Source of the DNA: Microcaldota archaeon
GTDB taxonomy: Archaea > Micrarchaeota > Micrarchaeia > Norongarragalinales > UBA10210
Assembly: GCA_013331595.1 (NCBI GenBank)
Contig: DUGE01000073.1
Location: 1-9,758 of the forward strand
Direction: 5' to 3'
Length of the DNA stretch: 9,758 nt
The position numbers and the translations under genes are program-made. This document shows positions 1-5,797 of this stretch, in pieces (positions within the stretch are counted from its first letter, which is position 1; each line of letters starts with the position of its first letter). The notes under the pieces are model-generated. The model searched no databases. It was not told where the DNA came from and worked only from the letters and a program-made list of their open reading frames with translations.

Positions 1-405
1 TTCAATTGCGAAATGCCTTTTCGCCAATTCACGCGCACGCTTGATTTTGCTCCCGCCCTTGCCAATTGCAAGGCCCTTGTTCTTGAAGTCAACCTTCAGC
101 ATTATTGCCTGGCCGCCGTTAGCAGCAGCGCTCATCTGCACTTGCTCGATGGCAACGGGCTTGAACAAATTGCCCAGGAAGCCCTCGAGGCTCTCATTGT
201 ACTCGACGAACTCCACGCGCTTGCCTATTTTCTTCTCCAATTTATGGAGCATCAGCCCGTCTTTCCCTATGGCCTTGCCCAAATCCCCTTGGCGCACGAC
301 GAAGACTACGGACTCCGGAGAGTCGACGGCATCCAGCGGCTGGACGCCCGAGTTCTGCTCGAGCCACGAGATCAACTGCAGTTGTTCTGCAGTAAGTTTC
401 ACCAT
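1..405 (-). CDS. nusA: Archaeal NusA-like KH-domain transcription factor (3' end cut)
   Basis: Archaeal NusA is a short RNA-binding protein made essentially of two KH domains. It lacks the N-terminal RNA polymerase-binding and S1 parts of bacterial NusA and is thought to act in transcription elongation or termination. Translating from ATG at 405 gives 135 residues (MVKLTAEQLQLISWLEQ...) that run off the window edge without a stop. Two KH signature loops are visible: GKAIGKDG near residues 43-50 and GLAIGKGGSKIKRARELAKR near 111-130. Archaeal NusA is usually about 140-150 aa, so only a few residues should be missing. A GTGA Shine-Dalgarno element lies at 413-416, 7 nt before the ATG. The gene follows rpl30e by 32 nt, matching the conserved archaeal order L30e-nusA-S12-S7, so rps12 would be expected beyond the window. 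Identification is firm; the exact C-terminus is unknown. Confidence 0.93.
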   Translation of the reverse strand, partial: MVKLTAEQLQLISWLEQNSGVQPLDAVDSPESVVFVVRQGDLGKAIGKDGLMLHKLEKKIGKRVEFVEYNESLEGFLGNLFKPVAIEQVQMSAAANGGQAIMLKVDFKNKGLAIGKGGSKIKRARELAKRHFAIE

Positions 406-437
406 CTTGTTTTCACGAAAATCCTAAAATTCAAAAA

Positions 438-731
438 TCAACTTTTCACTGCCTTGAGGATGTCGGAATTGCCTTCCTCGAACACGGTCAGCACGCTGAT
501 GGAAAAAGGCTTTCCGCAAACCGCGCCCAAGTCAACGCCCGAGCCTTCGAACTCAACTGCCGGCGTTTTGGAGGCGGCGCAGTACTGCTTCAATTCAACT
601 GCTCGCGGGCAGTTTGACGCAATAACGATGAGCTTCGCTCCGCCGTTAATTGCGCTCTTTAAAGCCCGGTCTAAACCCAATTCCACCTTGCCAGAATCAA
701 CGGCAAGGCGGATTGACGGTCCAATGTTCAT
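438..731 (-). CDS. rpl30e: Ribosomal protein eL30 (L30e)
   Basis: Large-subunit ribosomal protein of the L7Ae/L30e/S12e/Gadd45 family, which typically recognises kink-turn RNA. The 97-aa product contains the family pattern: a helix (GPSIRLAVDSGKVELGLDRALKSAINGGAKLIVIASNCP), then AVELKQYCAASKTPAVEF and a C-terminal GAVCGKPFSISVLTVFEEGNSDIL segment. This length is normal for eL30. The ATG at 731 is preferred because a GGTG Shine-Dalgarno element at 741-744 sits 9 nt upstream. The in-frame GTG at 743 would add four residues (MFLP) and consume that site. The stop is 32 nt before nusA, so the two are very likely co-transcribed. In many archaea this pair follows the RNA polymerase large-subunit genes; here it follows an unrelated gene and a long gene-free stretch. 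eL30 autoregulates its own mRNA in yeast; whether that happens here is only a hypothesis. Confidence 0.93.
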   Translation of the reverse strand: MNIGPSIRLAVDSGKVELGLDRALKSAINGGAKLIVIASNCPRAVELKQYCAASKTPAVEFEGSGVDLGAVCGKPFSISVLTVFEEGNSDILKAVKS

Positions 732-762
732 TGGCAAAAACACCCTTTCAATTCACGAACGC

Positions 763-768
763 AAAAAA
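763..768 (-). terminator. T6 tract in the rpl30e leader, possible attenuator
   Basis: Six consecutive T residues on the minus strand, about 20 nt before the GGTG site of rpl30e and downstream of the hairpin array. T runs can cause intrinsic termination by archaeal RNA polymerase, so this could be a leader attenuation point. It could equally be chance in an AT-rich spacer; no regulator is identified. Confidence 0.25.
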
Positions 769-788
769 TCCACTATAGGCTTGCAATT

Positions 789-812
789 GAACCATTGAAC
801 TTCGAATGGTTC
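789..812. repeat. Inverted repeat GAACCATT / AATGGTTC
   Basis: A perfect 8-bp stem (789-796 with 805-812) encloses an 8-nt loop. It lies between the tandem hairpins and the T6 tract upstream of rpl30e. On the minus strand the arms can be extended by UUGA/UCAA if a 2-nt bulge is allowed. Confidence 0.5.
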
Positions 813-840
813 TCAACCCTCAGAAGGAGAAACTACGTTC

Positions 841-866
841 GTTGCAAAAGCTGCTGCTTTTGCGAC
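841..866. repeat. Inverted repeat, 8-bp perfect core with 4-nt loop
   Basis: GCAAAAGC (844-851) and GCTTTTGC (856-863) form a perfect 8-bp stem with a 4-nt loop. Flanking GTT (841-843) and GAC (864-866) extend it to 11 bp with one non-Watson-Crick pair: U-G on the plus strand, C-A on the minus strand. It is separated from the 868-892 hairpin by a single base. Confidence 0.6.
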
Positions 867-867
867 G

Positions 868-892
868 CATCGCAGAGCTTTGCTCTGCAATG
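868..892. repeat. Inverted repeat, 7-bp perfect core with 3-nt loop
   Basis: GCAGAGC (872-878) and GCTCTGC (882-888) form a perfect 7-bp stem around three bases. CAT (868-870) and ATG (890-892) extend it to 11 bp, with one U-G wobble when read as minus-strand RNA. It stands next to a second hairpin at 841-866 and inside an outer stem, forming a multi-branch arrangement. Confidence 0.6.
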
Positions 893-909
893 TCTCCTTT
901 CTAAACCTC

Positions 910-921
910 TTCCTTTCGGAA
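910..921 (-). other. GNRA-type hairpin (GAAA tetraloop)
   Basis: In minus-strand RNA this is UUCC-GAAA-GGAA, a 4-bp stem closed by a GAAA tetraloop, enclosed by AACCU (931-935) and AGGUU (904-908). GNRA loops are characteristic of structured RNA. Only the minus strand gives GNRA; the plus strand gives UUUC. This supports the minus strand as the functional RNA strand. Confidence 0.5.
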
Positions 922-951
922 TTGGCTTAAAGGTTACTCCCCATCTTTTCC

Positions 952-958
952 AAAAAAA
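952..958 (-). terminator. T7 tract, possible terminator of the upstream gene
   Basis: The minus strand carries seven consecutive T residues about 65 nt after the stop of the 226-aa gene. Archaeal RNA polymerase can terminate on T runs of this length. The tract lies just downstream of the proposed rpl30e start site near 970, so the upstream terminator and the new promoter may overlap. It is also part of the loop region of the ACTCC/GGAGT stem. Confidence 0.4.
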
Positions 959-991
959 GGAGTTTAACTCTTACAAAGAATGGTTTAAAGC

Positions 992-999
992 ATTTAAAA
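992..999 (-). promoter_or_regulatory. Probable TATA box for rpl30e-nusA
   Basis: On the minus strand this reads TTTTAAAT inside CTTTTAAATG, preceded by an A-rich stretch that could serve as a BRE. The same 10-mer occurs at 7614-7623, 21 nt before the start of another gene, which supports it being a genuine promoter element. Archaeal spacing of about 26 nt would put the transcription start near 970. Confidence 0.5.
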
Positions 1000-1022
1000 G
1001 CTTTTTTCTGCACTTAACAAGC

Positions 1023-1703
1023 CTACTTGCGCTTGAAAAACCGGCCGGCAGCCACAGCGTGGGGGGTTCTATACGCATTCAAGTGGTCCGCTATTGCCCT
1101 GTGCGCGTCCGCCAAAATCCCCTTTCCCGCTTGAGGATGGGCGTGAGTGCTGACCTTAGGCTCAATATTATGAAAAGGAACCACCGGAAACAGGGAAACT
1201 GCATCGCGCAATTCAACCTCGCCTTGCTTAGCAGTTCCAAAAACAGCTGCAAGCAATTTTTCTTTCCGCCTTAAAACAGCCATTCTCCGGTTTAGGTATT
1301 GGGCATAAAATTTGCCCACAGTTAAAGAAAAGGCTGCATACGCTTCAGGCGTTTCCCTTAACTTGCTTTGCTGTAAAACGCGTTGAAAATCCCGCTTTAA
1401 GGCAGCCCTCAATTGTTGAGCTACGCGCGCGGGAGAAGGAACTACTTCCGAACCTCTTGCCCGGCGGGACAATAGGGGAACAGGAACTTCAACCGGCTTT
1501 ACTTTCGCTTTAGAACGAATTTCTTCGTCAATATGCCTGTTGACGTGCTGGGCAATTAGTTTTCTTGCTTCTGGGCTTAAAGAGCCGCTTAGGGCAGGCA
1601 ACTTGGCAAAAGAAGCGCGCAGCCTAGCCGCCTCTTGCCTTGCGCCTTCGGTGCCCATTTGTTCCCTAAGCGCTTCAGGAAGAACAGCTCTCCAAGTCCC
1701 CAT
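1023..1703 (-). CDS. Small basic helical protein of unknown function, His-rich C-terminus
   Basis: I do not recognise this 226-aa protein. It has no obvious signal peptide or membrane segment, so it is probably cytoplasmic. It is rich in Ala, Arg and Lys and predicted mainly helical by eye, for example PEALREQMGTEGARQEAARLRASF, a HVNRHIDEEIRSK segment, and ARVAQQLRAALKRDFQRVL. A Pro/Val linker (KVKPVEVPVPLL) separates two helical parts. The last 49 residues hold six histidines (178, 187, 189, 201, 207, 215), including HAH, which might bind metal or may simply reflect composition. The C-terminus ends in FFKRK. The ATG at 1703 lies 14 nt after the stop of the 1359-aa gene, so it probably belongs to the same transcript. 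No clear Shine-Dalgarno site is seen; a second ATG at codon 17 is an alternative start. Nucleic-acid binding would fit the charge but is a guess. Confidence 0.75.
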   Translation of the reverse strand: MGTWRAVLPEALREQMGTEGARQEAARLRASFAKLPALSGSLSPEARKLIAQHVNRHIDEEIRSKAKVKPVEVPVPLLSRRARGSEVVPSPARVAQQLRAALKRDFQRVLQQSKLRETPEAYAAFSLTVGKFYAQYLNRRMAVLRRKEKLLAAVFGTAKQGEVELRDAVSLFPVVPFHNIEPKVSTHAHPQAGKGILADAHRAIADHLNAYRTPHAVAAGRFFKRK

Positions 1704-1717
1704 ACAAAACCACTAGT

Positions 1718-4700
1718 TTACAAGCTACTAAATTCTTGGATTATCGCGTTTAAATCATCAGTGCTTTCCAGTATTATATCAAGCCCACCTTCTTGCTGCC
1801 GCAATAATGTTACCTCGACTCGAGTTACAAGCGCTTCGTCAAGCAAACGTGCAGCGGTAATTGCCGGCTGTTCATCAAACGCTAAACCTTTAGGCTGGCC
1901 TTTTCTAATAAGGTCTTGCAATATCTTTAATACTTGGGCATAAACGCCTTGTTTCATGGATTCTCTTGCTTCAAAACTCAATCCTTCTGTCGAATCTATT
2001 ATCCTATATAATTCTATCACATAGCGTCTTGAAAACTTTATTCTTGCAACAGCGCGCGTTATCCTGGTTCCTGAAGTTTCCAGTGAAATCGAAGTTTCGG
2101 TAATCACAAGAGGGTTTGCTACAAACTCATAAGAATTTGGAAGCAGGCCGTCTATTGCAGCGTAGTACTGCTCTTTCCTCTTCGGGTCCAAGCCGCCTTT
2201 CCCTTCGGCAAGCAGCCTATTTATTCGTTCCCTCATGCTCGCCTTGTACCTGGCCATGAGCGCTTGAACTTCCGGATTTGCCATTTGTTTTCTGATTTTC
2301 GCCATGACTTTAACTCTCAAGTTGGGATTGGCGCCCAAACTCGCCAATTCTTCCGGGGAAAGTTCGGTTATTGACTTCGGCAGTTTTTTGAATTCAATAA
2401 ACAATTCGAACAAGTCGCTTACCAGCGGCCGGAATACTTCAGGGGTTTTCCCGGCCGCGTCCAAATCATCGCTTAAGCCCAACAGCTCTGCAAACCTTGT
2501 TTCCGGCCTGTTCAGCGTCTCAAGGTTGTAGGTTCTTCCGGAGTGGGATTTTATTGCATCAAGCAACAGCTCAGTATCTTCGCTCCCGAAAACTTCGGTA
2601 AAGTCTTCCCTTAAAATCTTTTCAGCAGCCTGCCTGGAACGCCCTGCAATCAAAGACCGGACGTCTTCTGCCACCGAAGTTTTAAAGAAATCCGCGCTTA
2701 ACCCCGGGTGGGCGGCCGCTGACAGCGGGTCGCCGACAATGTTGGCATTGGGGTCGATATAGCCCAAATCGTGGAGCAAGCCCGAAACGTAAAGCATGGC
2801 CTTGTCCCGCGAGCTCAAAACTTGCGTGTTATCGGTGGCTGCAAAAATCCTTCCCAAGTCCCCGGTGGCCATGTGGAAAATGCTGTGGTCGGAATTTATT
2901 TGCCTGGAAACTCCGAAATCCTGGTGGGCCAAGGCGCTGGTCATCTTGTGCATTATCTTGTCCAGCAAAACGACCTCGTCAGTAGTCAAATCGCCGTCTT
3001 TTGTTAAAACCTCCAAAATGCTTTCCTGTGTCTTAACCAGCCATTTTTCAAGCTCCGCCTTGTTTTTATCCGTCAGCAAATCGTCGTAAATTGCGTTCAG
3101 TCGGCTCTTCAAGCGCCGTGAAAGCATTTCTGAAACAAATTCCTTTGAAGGCCTGGCGCCGTTCAAAACGCTTAACTCGCTTTCAATGGCACCGCGCCGC
3201 GCACTAACTCCGTTGGTAGAATCGATTTTGGCGATGTCGTCAAGCAAGGATGCAAACAAATCATCCACTTTTGTTAAAGTCCTGGCAGCCAGCCTTGCAA
3301 AAATCCCGGCTTCAGTCGGGCAGGGAATTGGAAGCGCGTCAAAAAGCAATGCGCCTGGCGTTCGCGCCAATCTGGCCGGGCCGCAGGCAACTTCACGCAA
3401 GCGAACGGCCCTGCGTTTGGTAGCAACTTCGCCGAGCTTTGCAGCCGCTTTTTCACTCCTGAGCGGAACGTTCAAGCCGAGCTTTGAAAATAGCCTGGCA
3501 TCGCCCGAAAACTCGGGAGCAATTCTGGCCAAAAGGCCGGTCAATTTGGTGTTCAGCAGGCTTACGGTGAGTTTGTAAGAGCCAACCAGCCGGTTAATGG
3601 GAATAGAAGGGATTCTCTTGACAAACGAACTAAAAGCGGTTAATTGCGCCTGCGCTTTTGCAGGCAGTTTGGGAGTTTTTGCAAGAACCTCAACGCCTTG
3701 CAAAACGCGCAAACGCATGGGAACAGTGGCAAAGCCAAGCGCGGTTACAATCAAGTCGCATGAAGTGATGCTCGAAGCGCCGGAGGTCTTGTATTTCCTG
3801 AATAAAAATACGACTTGCACTAGGGTTGCAGCATCACCCACGATAATTGCTCCTTTCACCAGCTTGCTTTCCGGAAAAAGGGCGGTGGATGCAATAAAGC
3901 CAGCTGCAATGCCGGCAAAACGCAAGTTTGAAAAAGCGGCATAACATTCCTTGTTCTCAAAATTTTTTGCAAGGGCAGCATAGTGCCCTTCAGTATTTTG
4001 ATAGGCGGTCCCGGTCGGCGCTGGAAGACCGGTTGTTTGGGCAAATGATTTTGCCTGGGTGGCAAAATCCTGGGCAGCATTGAATGAAACTGCGCTTTCC
4101 GCCTCGGCGCGCATCAAATCCAAGGCATTTAAGGCCAGTTTCTCGTCGAAAACACCCCTTGTCTTGGACACTAAGTGGTCAAGGGGAGTCTTGACCGGGG
4201 TTCCCTCTGCGGCAAGCTTATCGGCATAGTCGCTGAGCTTGAGAAAACGCACTGCGCGCAAGAGGTAAGTGCAATATTCCCTCGTAGCCTTGAAATCATC
4301 GGTAAACGACTGCTGCACGCCCGGGTCTTTGAATGAATCTCCAGGTTGTACATTGGCAACGGTGGTTGAAACAAAAGAAGCCAGCTGGTCGTCAGAGACT
4401 GAAGCAACGTAAGAACAAAACACTGGGTCCAGCAAACGGTTGTTGGAACCTTCTGCGCCCCCTGCTGCGGTTTGCTGCCGGATGTTGAAGCCCAAGCCGC
4501 CTTCTTCAGCAGGCAGTTCGGCAAGTTCCGCGAGTTTTACGTTAGTGCCGGCATAGCCGGAGGCAGAGAAAATTTCAAAACCGCAGGCCTGCGCCCTTGA
4601 TTTCTTATCGTACTCCTTTAAGTCGTCAAAATTATTATCGCACGGGACTATTGCGCTGGCCGTCTGGACCCTGTCACGCATTGCCACGGTCTTGTCGCGC

Positions 4701-5797
4701 GCTTTCCTGAACTCTTTCTTTGCAAAAACGGACAGGTAAGCCACCAGGTTGGCGGGATTTCTCGAATAATAAGCTTGAACTATTGAAACGCCGTCGTTGG
4801 CCGTGCCAGAGAGTAATTCTTCAAAAAGAGCCTCGCGCAGGGATGCGGACATGAAATACCCTTCAGCATCATCGCAATTCAAGCCGAACTCAAGGTCTTG
4901 AAATTCTCTGCTTACGGTTACGTCATCAAAATAACTGCCGTAAAGCCTGCTCAAAGACTGGTCATACCACCGCCGGTTGCAAACGCTTGCTTTCACTTCC
5001 AGCAAAGCCTTTTCCGCAATTGCGTATTCCAAAAGCTGTGGCAGGGAAACCAGCTGCCTCGCCTGGGTGACGAAAGAATCTGGCGAACAGTCGGCGTTGG
5101 CATCGTAGGCATTGCAGGCGGTTACGAACTTATCCCTGTTCAGCTGGATTGAGCGGTACAACGGGCCGTAGTCAGACGCATCAGAAGGTTCTGCAAGGGA
5201 ATCAATCTGCGCCTGCAATGCGGAGATCTTTGCTGCGGTTGTTGAACCGTAAAGCAAATCCGCAAGGGAATTTCCCGTACGGTCGAGCAACTCATCATAG
5301 TTTTTGAAGGAAGAAACCACTATGGAACCGGTGAACAATGAACTCCGGGCGGTTTCCTCGTCACAGGGGAAAGCGTAATCAGACGGGCTTTTTTCGCCGG
5401 GGTAAAACGCCTTGCCGATGATTTTGTAAACCCCGCTTTTTGCAGGCATGGTGAACGACTGGGTTGTTGAAAGCCGCAAGCCATCGGCCGTCCTCTGGGC
5501 GCTTGAACTCAACAGGGTTGCTTCCTTGGCAACAATCTCCTCGCCATTGTCAATTGTGGAAATCGCATTTCCGTTTATTGAAGCGACGGGAACCAGGAGG
5601 ATTTCCAAATCCCATTTTGATGCGGAAGCGTTGGTATCCAGCACGTCCAGGGAAACGGAAAGCGCAGAGCCAGGCGAAAGCATTACTGGCGCAGAGCAGT
5701 CCAATCCCTTGGAATCAAGCTTGTTGAATTCGAGCGTAGTCAACGCGCTTGCGCTTGAAACGAAAAGCAAAAACACCAGCAAAAATATTTTTTTCAT
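1718..5797 (-). CDS. Giant exported membrane protein with an HD phosphohydrolase domain
   Basis: A 1359-aa protein with no full-length relative I can name. MKKIFLLVFLLFVSSASA is a clear signal peptide. Residues about 20-620 are mostly helical with many cysteines, suggesting an exported region. Hydrophobic stretches follow at about 627-642, 646-666 and (weaker) 682-694. Residues about 965-1115 form an HD domain: H971, H975, the HD pair H1009-D1010 in LLHDLGY, H1030, H1085 in IKSHSG, and D1110/D1111/D1113 in LSDDLDA. These are the usual metal-ligand positions of HD and HD-GYP-like hydrolases, but the GYP motif is absent. No cysteine occurs after C826, which fits a cytoplasmic C-terminal part if three segments span the membrane; with two, it would be outside. 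The ATG at 5797 overlaps the upstream stop as ATGA and is preferred over the in-frame TTG at 5806. A role in nucleotide signalling from the envelope is plausible but inferred. Confidence 0.85.
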   Translation of the reverse strand: MKKIFLLVFLLFVSSASALTTLEFNKLDSKGLDCSAPVMLSPGSALSVSLDVLDTNASASKWDLEILLVPVASINGNAISTIDNGEEIVAKEATLLSSSAQRTADGLRLSTTQSFTMPAKSGVYKIIGKAFYPGEKSPSDYAFPCDEETARSSLFTGSIVVSSFKNYDELLDRTGNSLADLLYGSTTAAKISALQAQIDSLAEPSDASDYGPLYRSIQLNRDKFVTACNAYDANADCSPDSFVTQARQLVSLPQLLEYAIAEKALLEVKASVCNRRWYDQSLSRLYGSYFDDVTVSREFQDLEFGLNCDDAEGYFMSASLREALFEELLSGTANDGVSIVQAYYSRNPANLVAYLSVFAKKEFRKARDKTVAMRDRVQTASAIVPCDNNFDDLKEYDKKSRAQACGFEIFSASGYAGTNVKLAELAELPAEEGGLGFNIRQQTAAGGAEGSNNRLLDPVFCSYVASVSDDQLASFVSTTVANVQPGDSFKDPGVQQSFTDDFKATREYCTYLLRAVRFLKLSDYADKLAAEGTPVKTPLDHLVSKTRGVFDEKLALNALDLMRAEAESAVSFNAAQDFATQAKSFAQTTGLPAPTGTAYQNTEGHYAALAKNFENKECYAAFSNLRFAGIAAGFIASTALFPESKLVKGAIIVGDAATLVQVVFLFRKYKTSGASSITSCDLIVTALGFATVPMRLRVLQGVEVLAKTPKLPAKAQAQLTAFSSFVKRIPSIPINRLVGSYKLTVSLLNTKLTGLLARIAPEFSGDARLFSKLGLNVPLRSEKAAAKLGEVATKRRAVRLREVACGPARLARTPGALLFDALPIPCPTEAGIFARLAARTLTKVDDLFASLLDDIAKIDSTNGVSARRGAIESELSVLNGARPSKEFVSEMLSRRLKSRLNAIYDDLLTDKNKAELEKWLVKTQESILEVLTKDGDLTTDEVVLLDKIMHKMTSALAHQDFGVSRQINSDHSIFHMATGDLGRIFAATDNTQVLSSRDKAMLYVSGLLHDLGYIDPNANIVGDPLSAAAHPGLSADFFKTSVAEDVRSLIAGRSRQAAEKILREDFTEVFGSEDTELLLDAIKSHSGRTYNLETLNRPETRFAELLGLSDDLDAAGKTPEVFRPLVSDLFELFIEFKKLPKSITELSPEELASLGANPNLRVKVMAKIRKQMANPEVQALMARYKASMRERINRLLAEGKGGLDPKRKEQYYAAIDGLLPNSYEFVANPLVITETSISLETSGTRITRAVARIKFSRRYVIELYRIIDSTEGLSFEARESMKQGVYAQVLKILQDLIRKGQPKGLAFDEQPAITAARLLDEALVTRVEVTLLRQQEGGLDIILESTDDLNAIIQEFSSL

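Larger units (their letters stand above)
732..1022 (-). other. Gene-free region: probable long structured 5' leader of rpl30e-nusA
   Basis: This stretch of about 290 nt between the upstream gene and rpl30e has no convincing ORF on either strand. It holds a TATA box at 992-999. Downstream of that, in minus-strand order, are: an ACTCC/GGAGT stem (936-940 with 959-963); an AACCT/AGGTT stem (904-908 with 931-935) enclosing a UUCC-GAAA-GGAA hairpin at 910-921; an 11-bp hairpin at 868-892; a hairpin at 841-866; and an 8-bp hairpin at 789-812. A near-perfect outer stem (822-830 with 893-902, one bulged base) brackets the two middle hairpins. A T6 tract (763-768) lies just before the rpl30e ribosome binding site. 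With a start site near 970 the leader would be about 240 nt. I match it to no known RNA family. It could instead be a separate small RNA or a degenerate repeat. Confidence 0.5.

Noticed and set aside
13..798. Plus-strand 261-codon open frame
   Set aside because: It lies antisense to nusA and rpl30e, both firmly identified by conserved motifs and order, and crosses the intergenic spacer; its protein has no recognisable domain.
776..812. tRNA-like GGTTCAA T-loop sequence on the minus strand
   Set aside because: The flanking bases do not form a T stem, and no acceptor, anticodon or D arms can be built around it.
929..946. Five-codon upstream ORF (ATG GGG AGT AAC CTT then TAA) in the leader
   Set aside because: Too short and without a Shine-Dalgarno site of proper spacing; it overlaps a predicted stem and is expected by chance.
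732..1000. RNase P RNA or SRP RNA
   Set aside because: The conserved core segments of these RNAs (such as the RNase P GGAAAGUCC-type core or the SRP helix 8 signature) are not found, and the region is too short for either.
732..1022. Kink-turn for eL30 autoregulation
   Set aside because: GA and UGA steps exist, but I found no 3-nt bulge flanked by the tandem sheared GA pairs and two stems required; kept only as a hypothesis to test.
795..1274. Plus-strand 159-codon open frame over the leader region
   Set aside because: It runs through the hairpins and into the antisense of the 226-aa gene; low-complexity Cys/Phe/Ser composition and no ribosome binding site or family resemblance.
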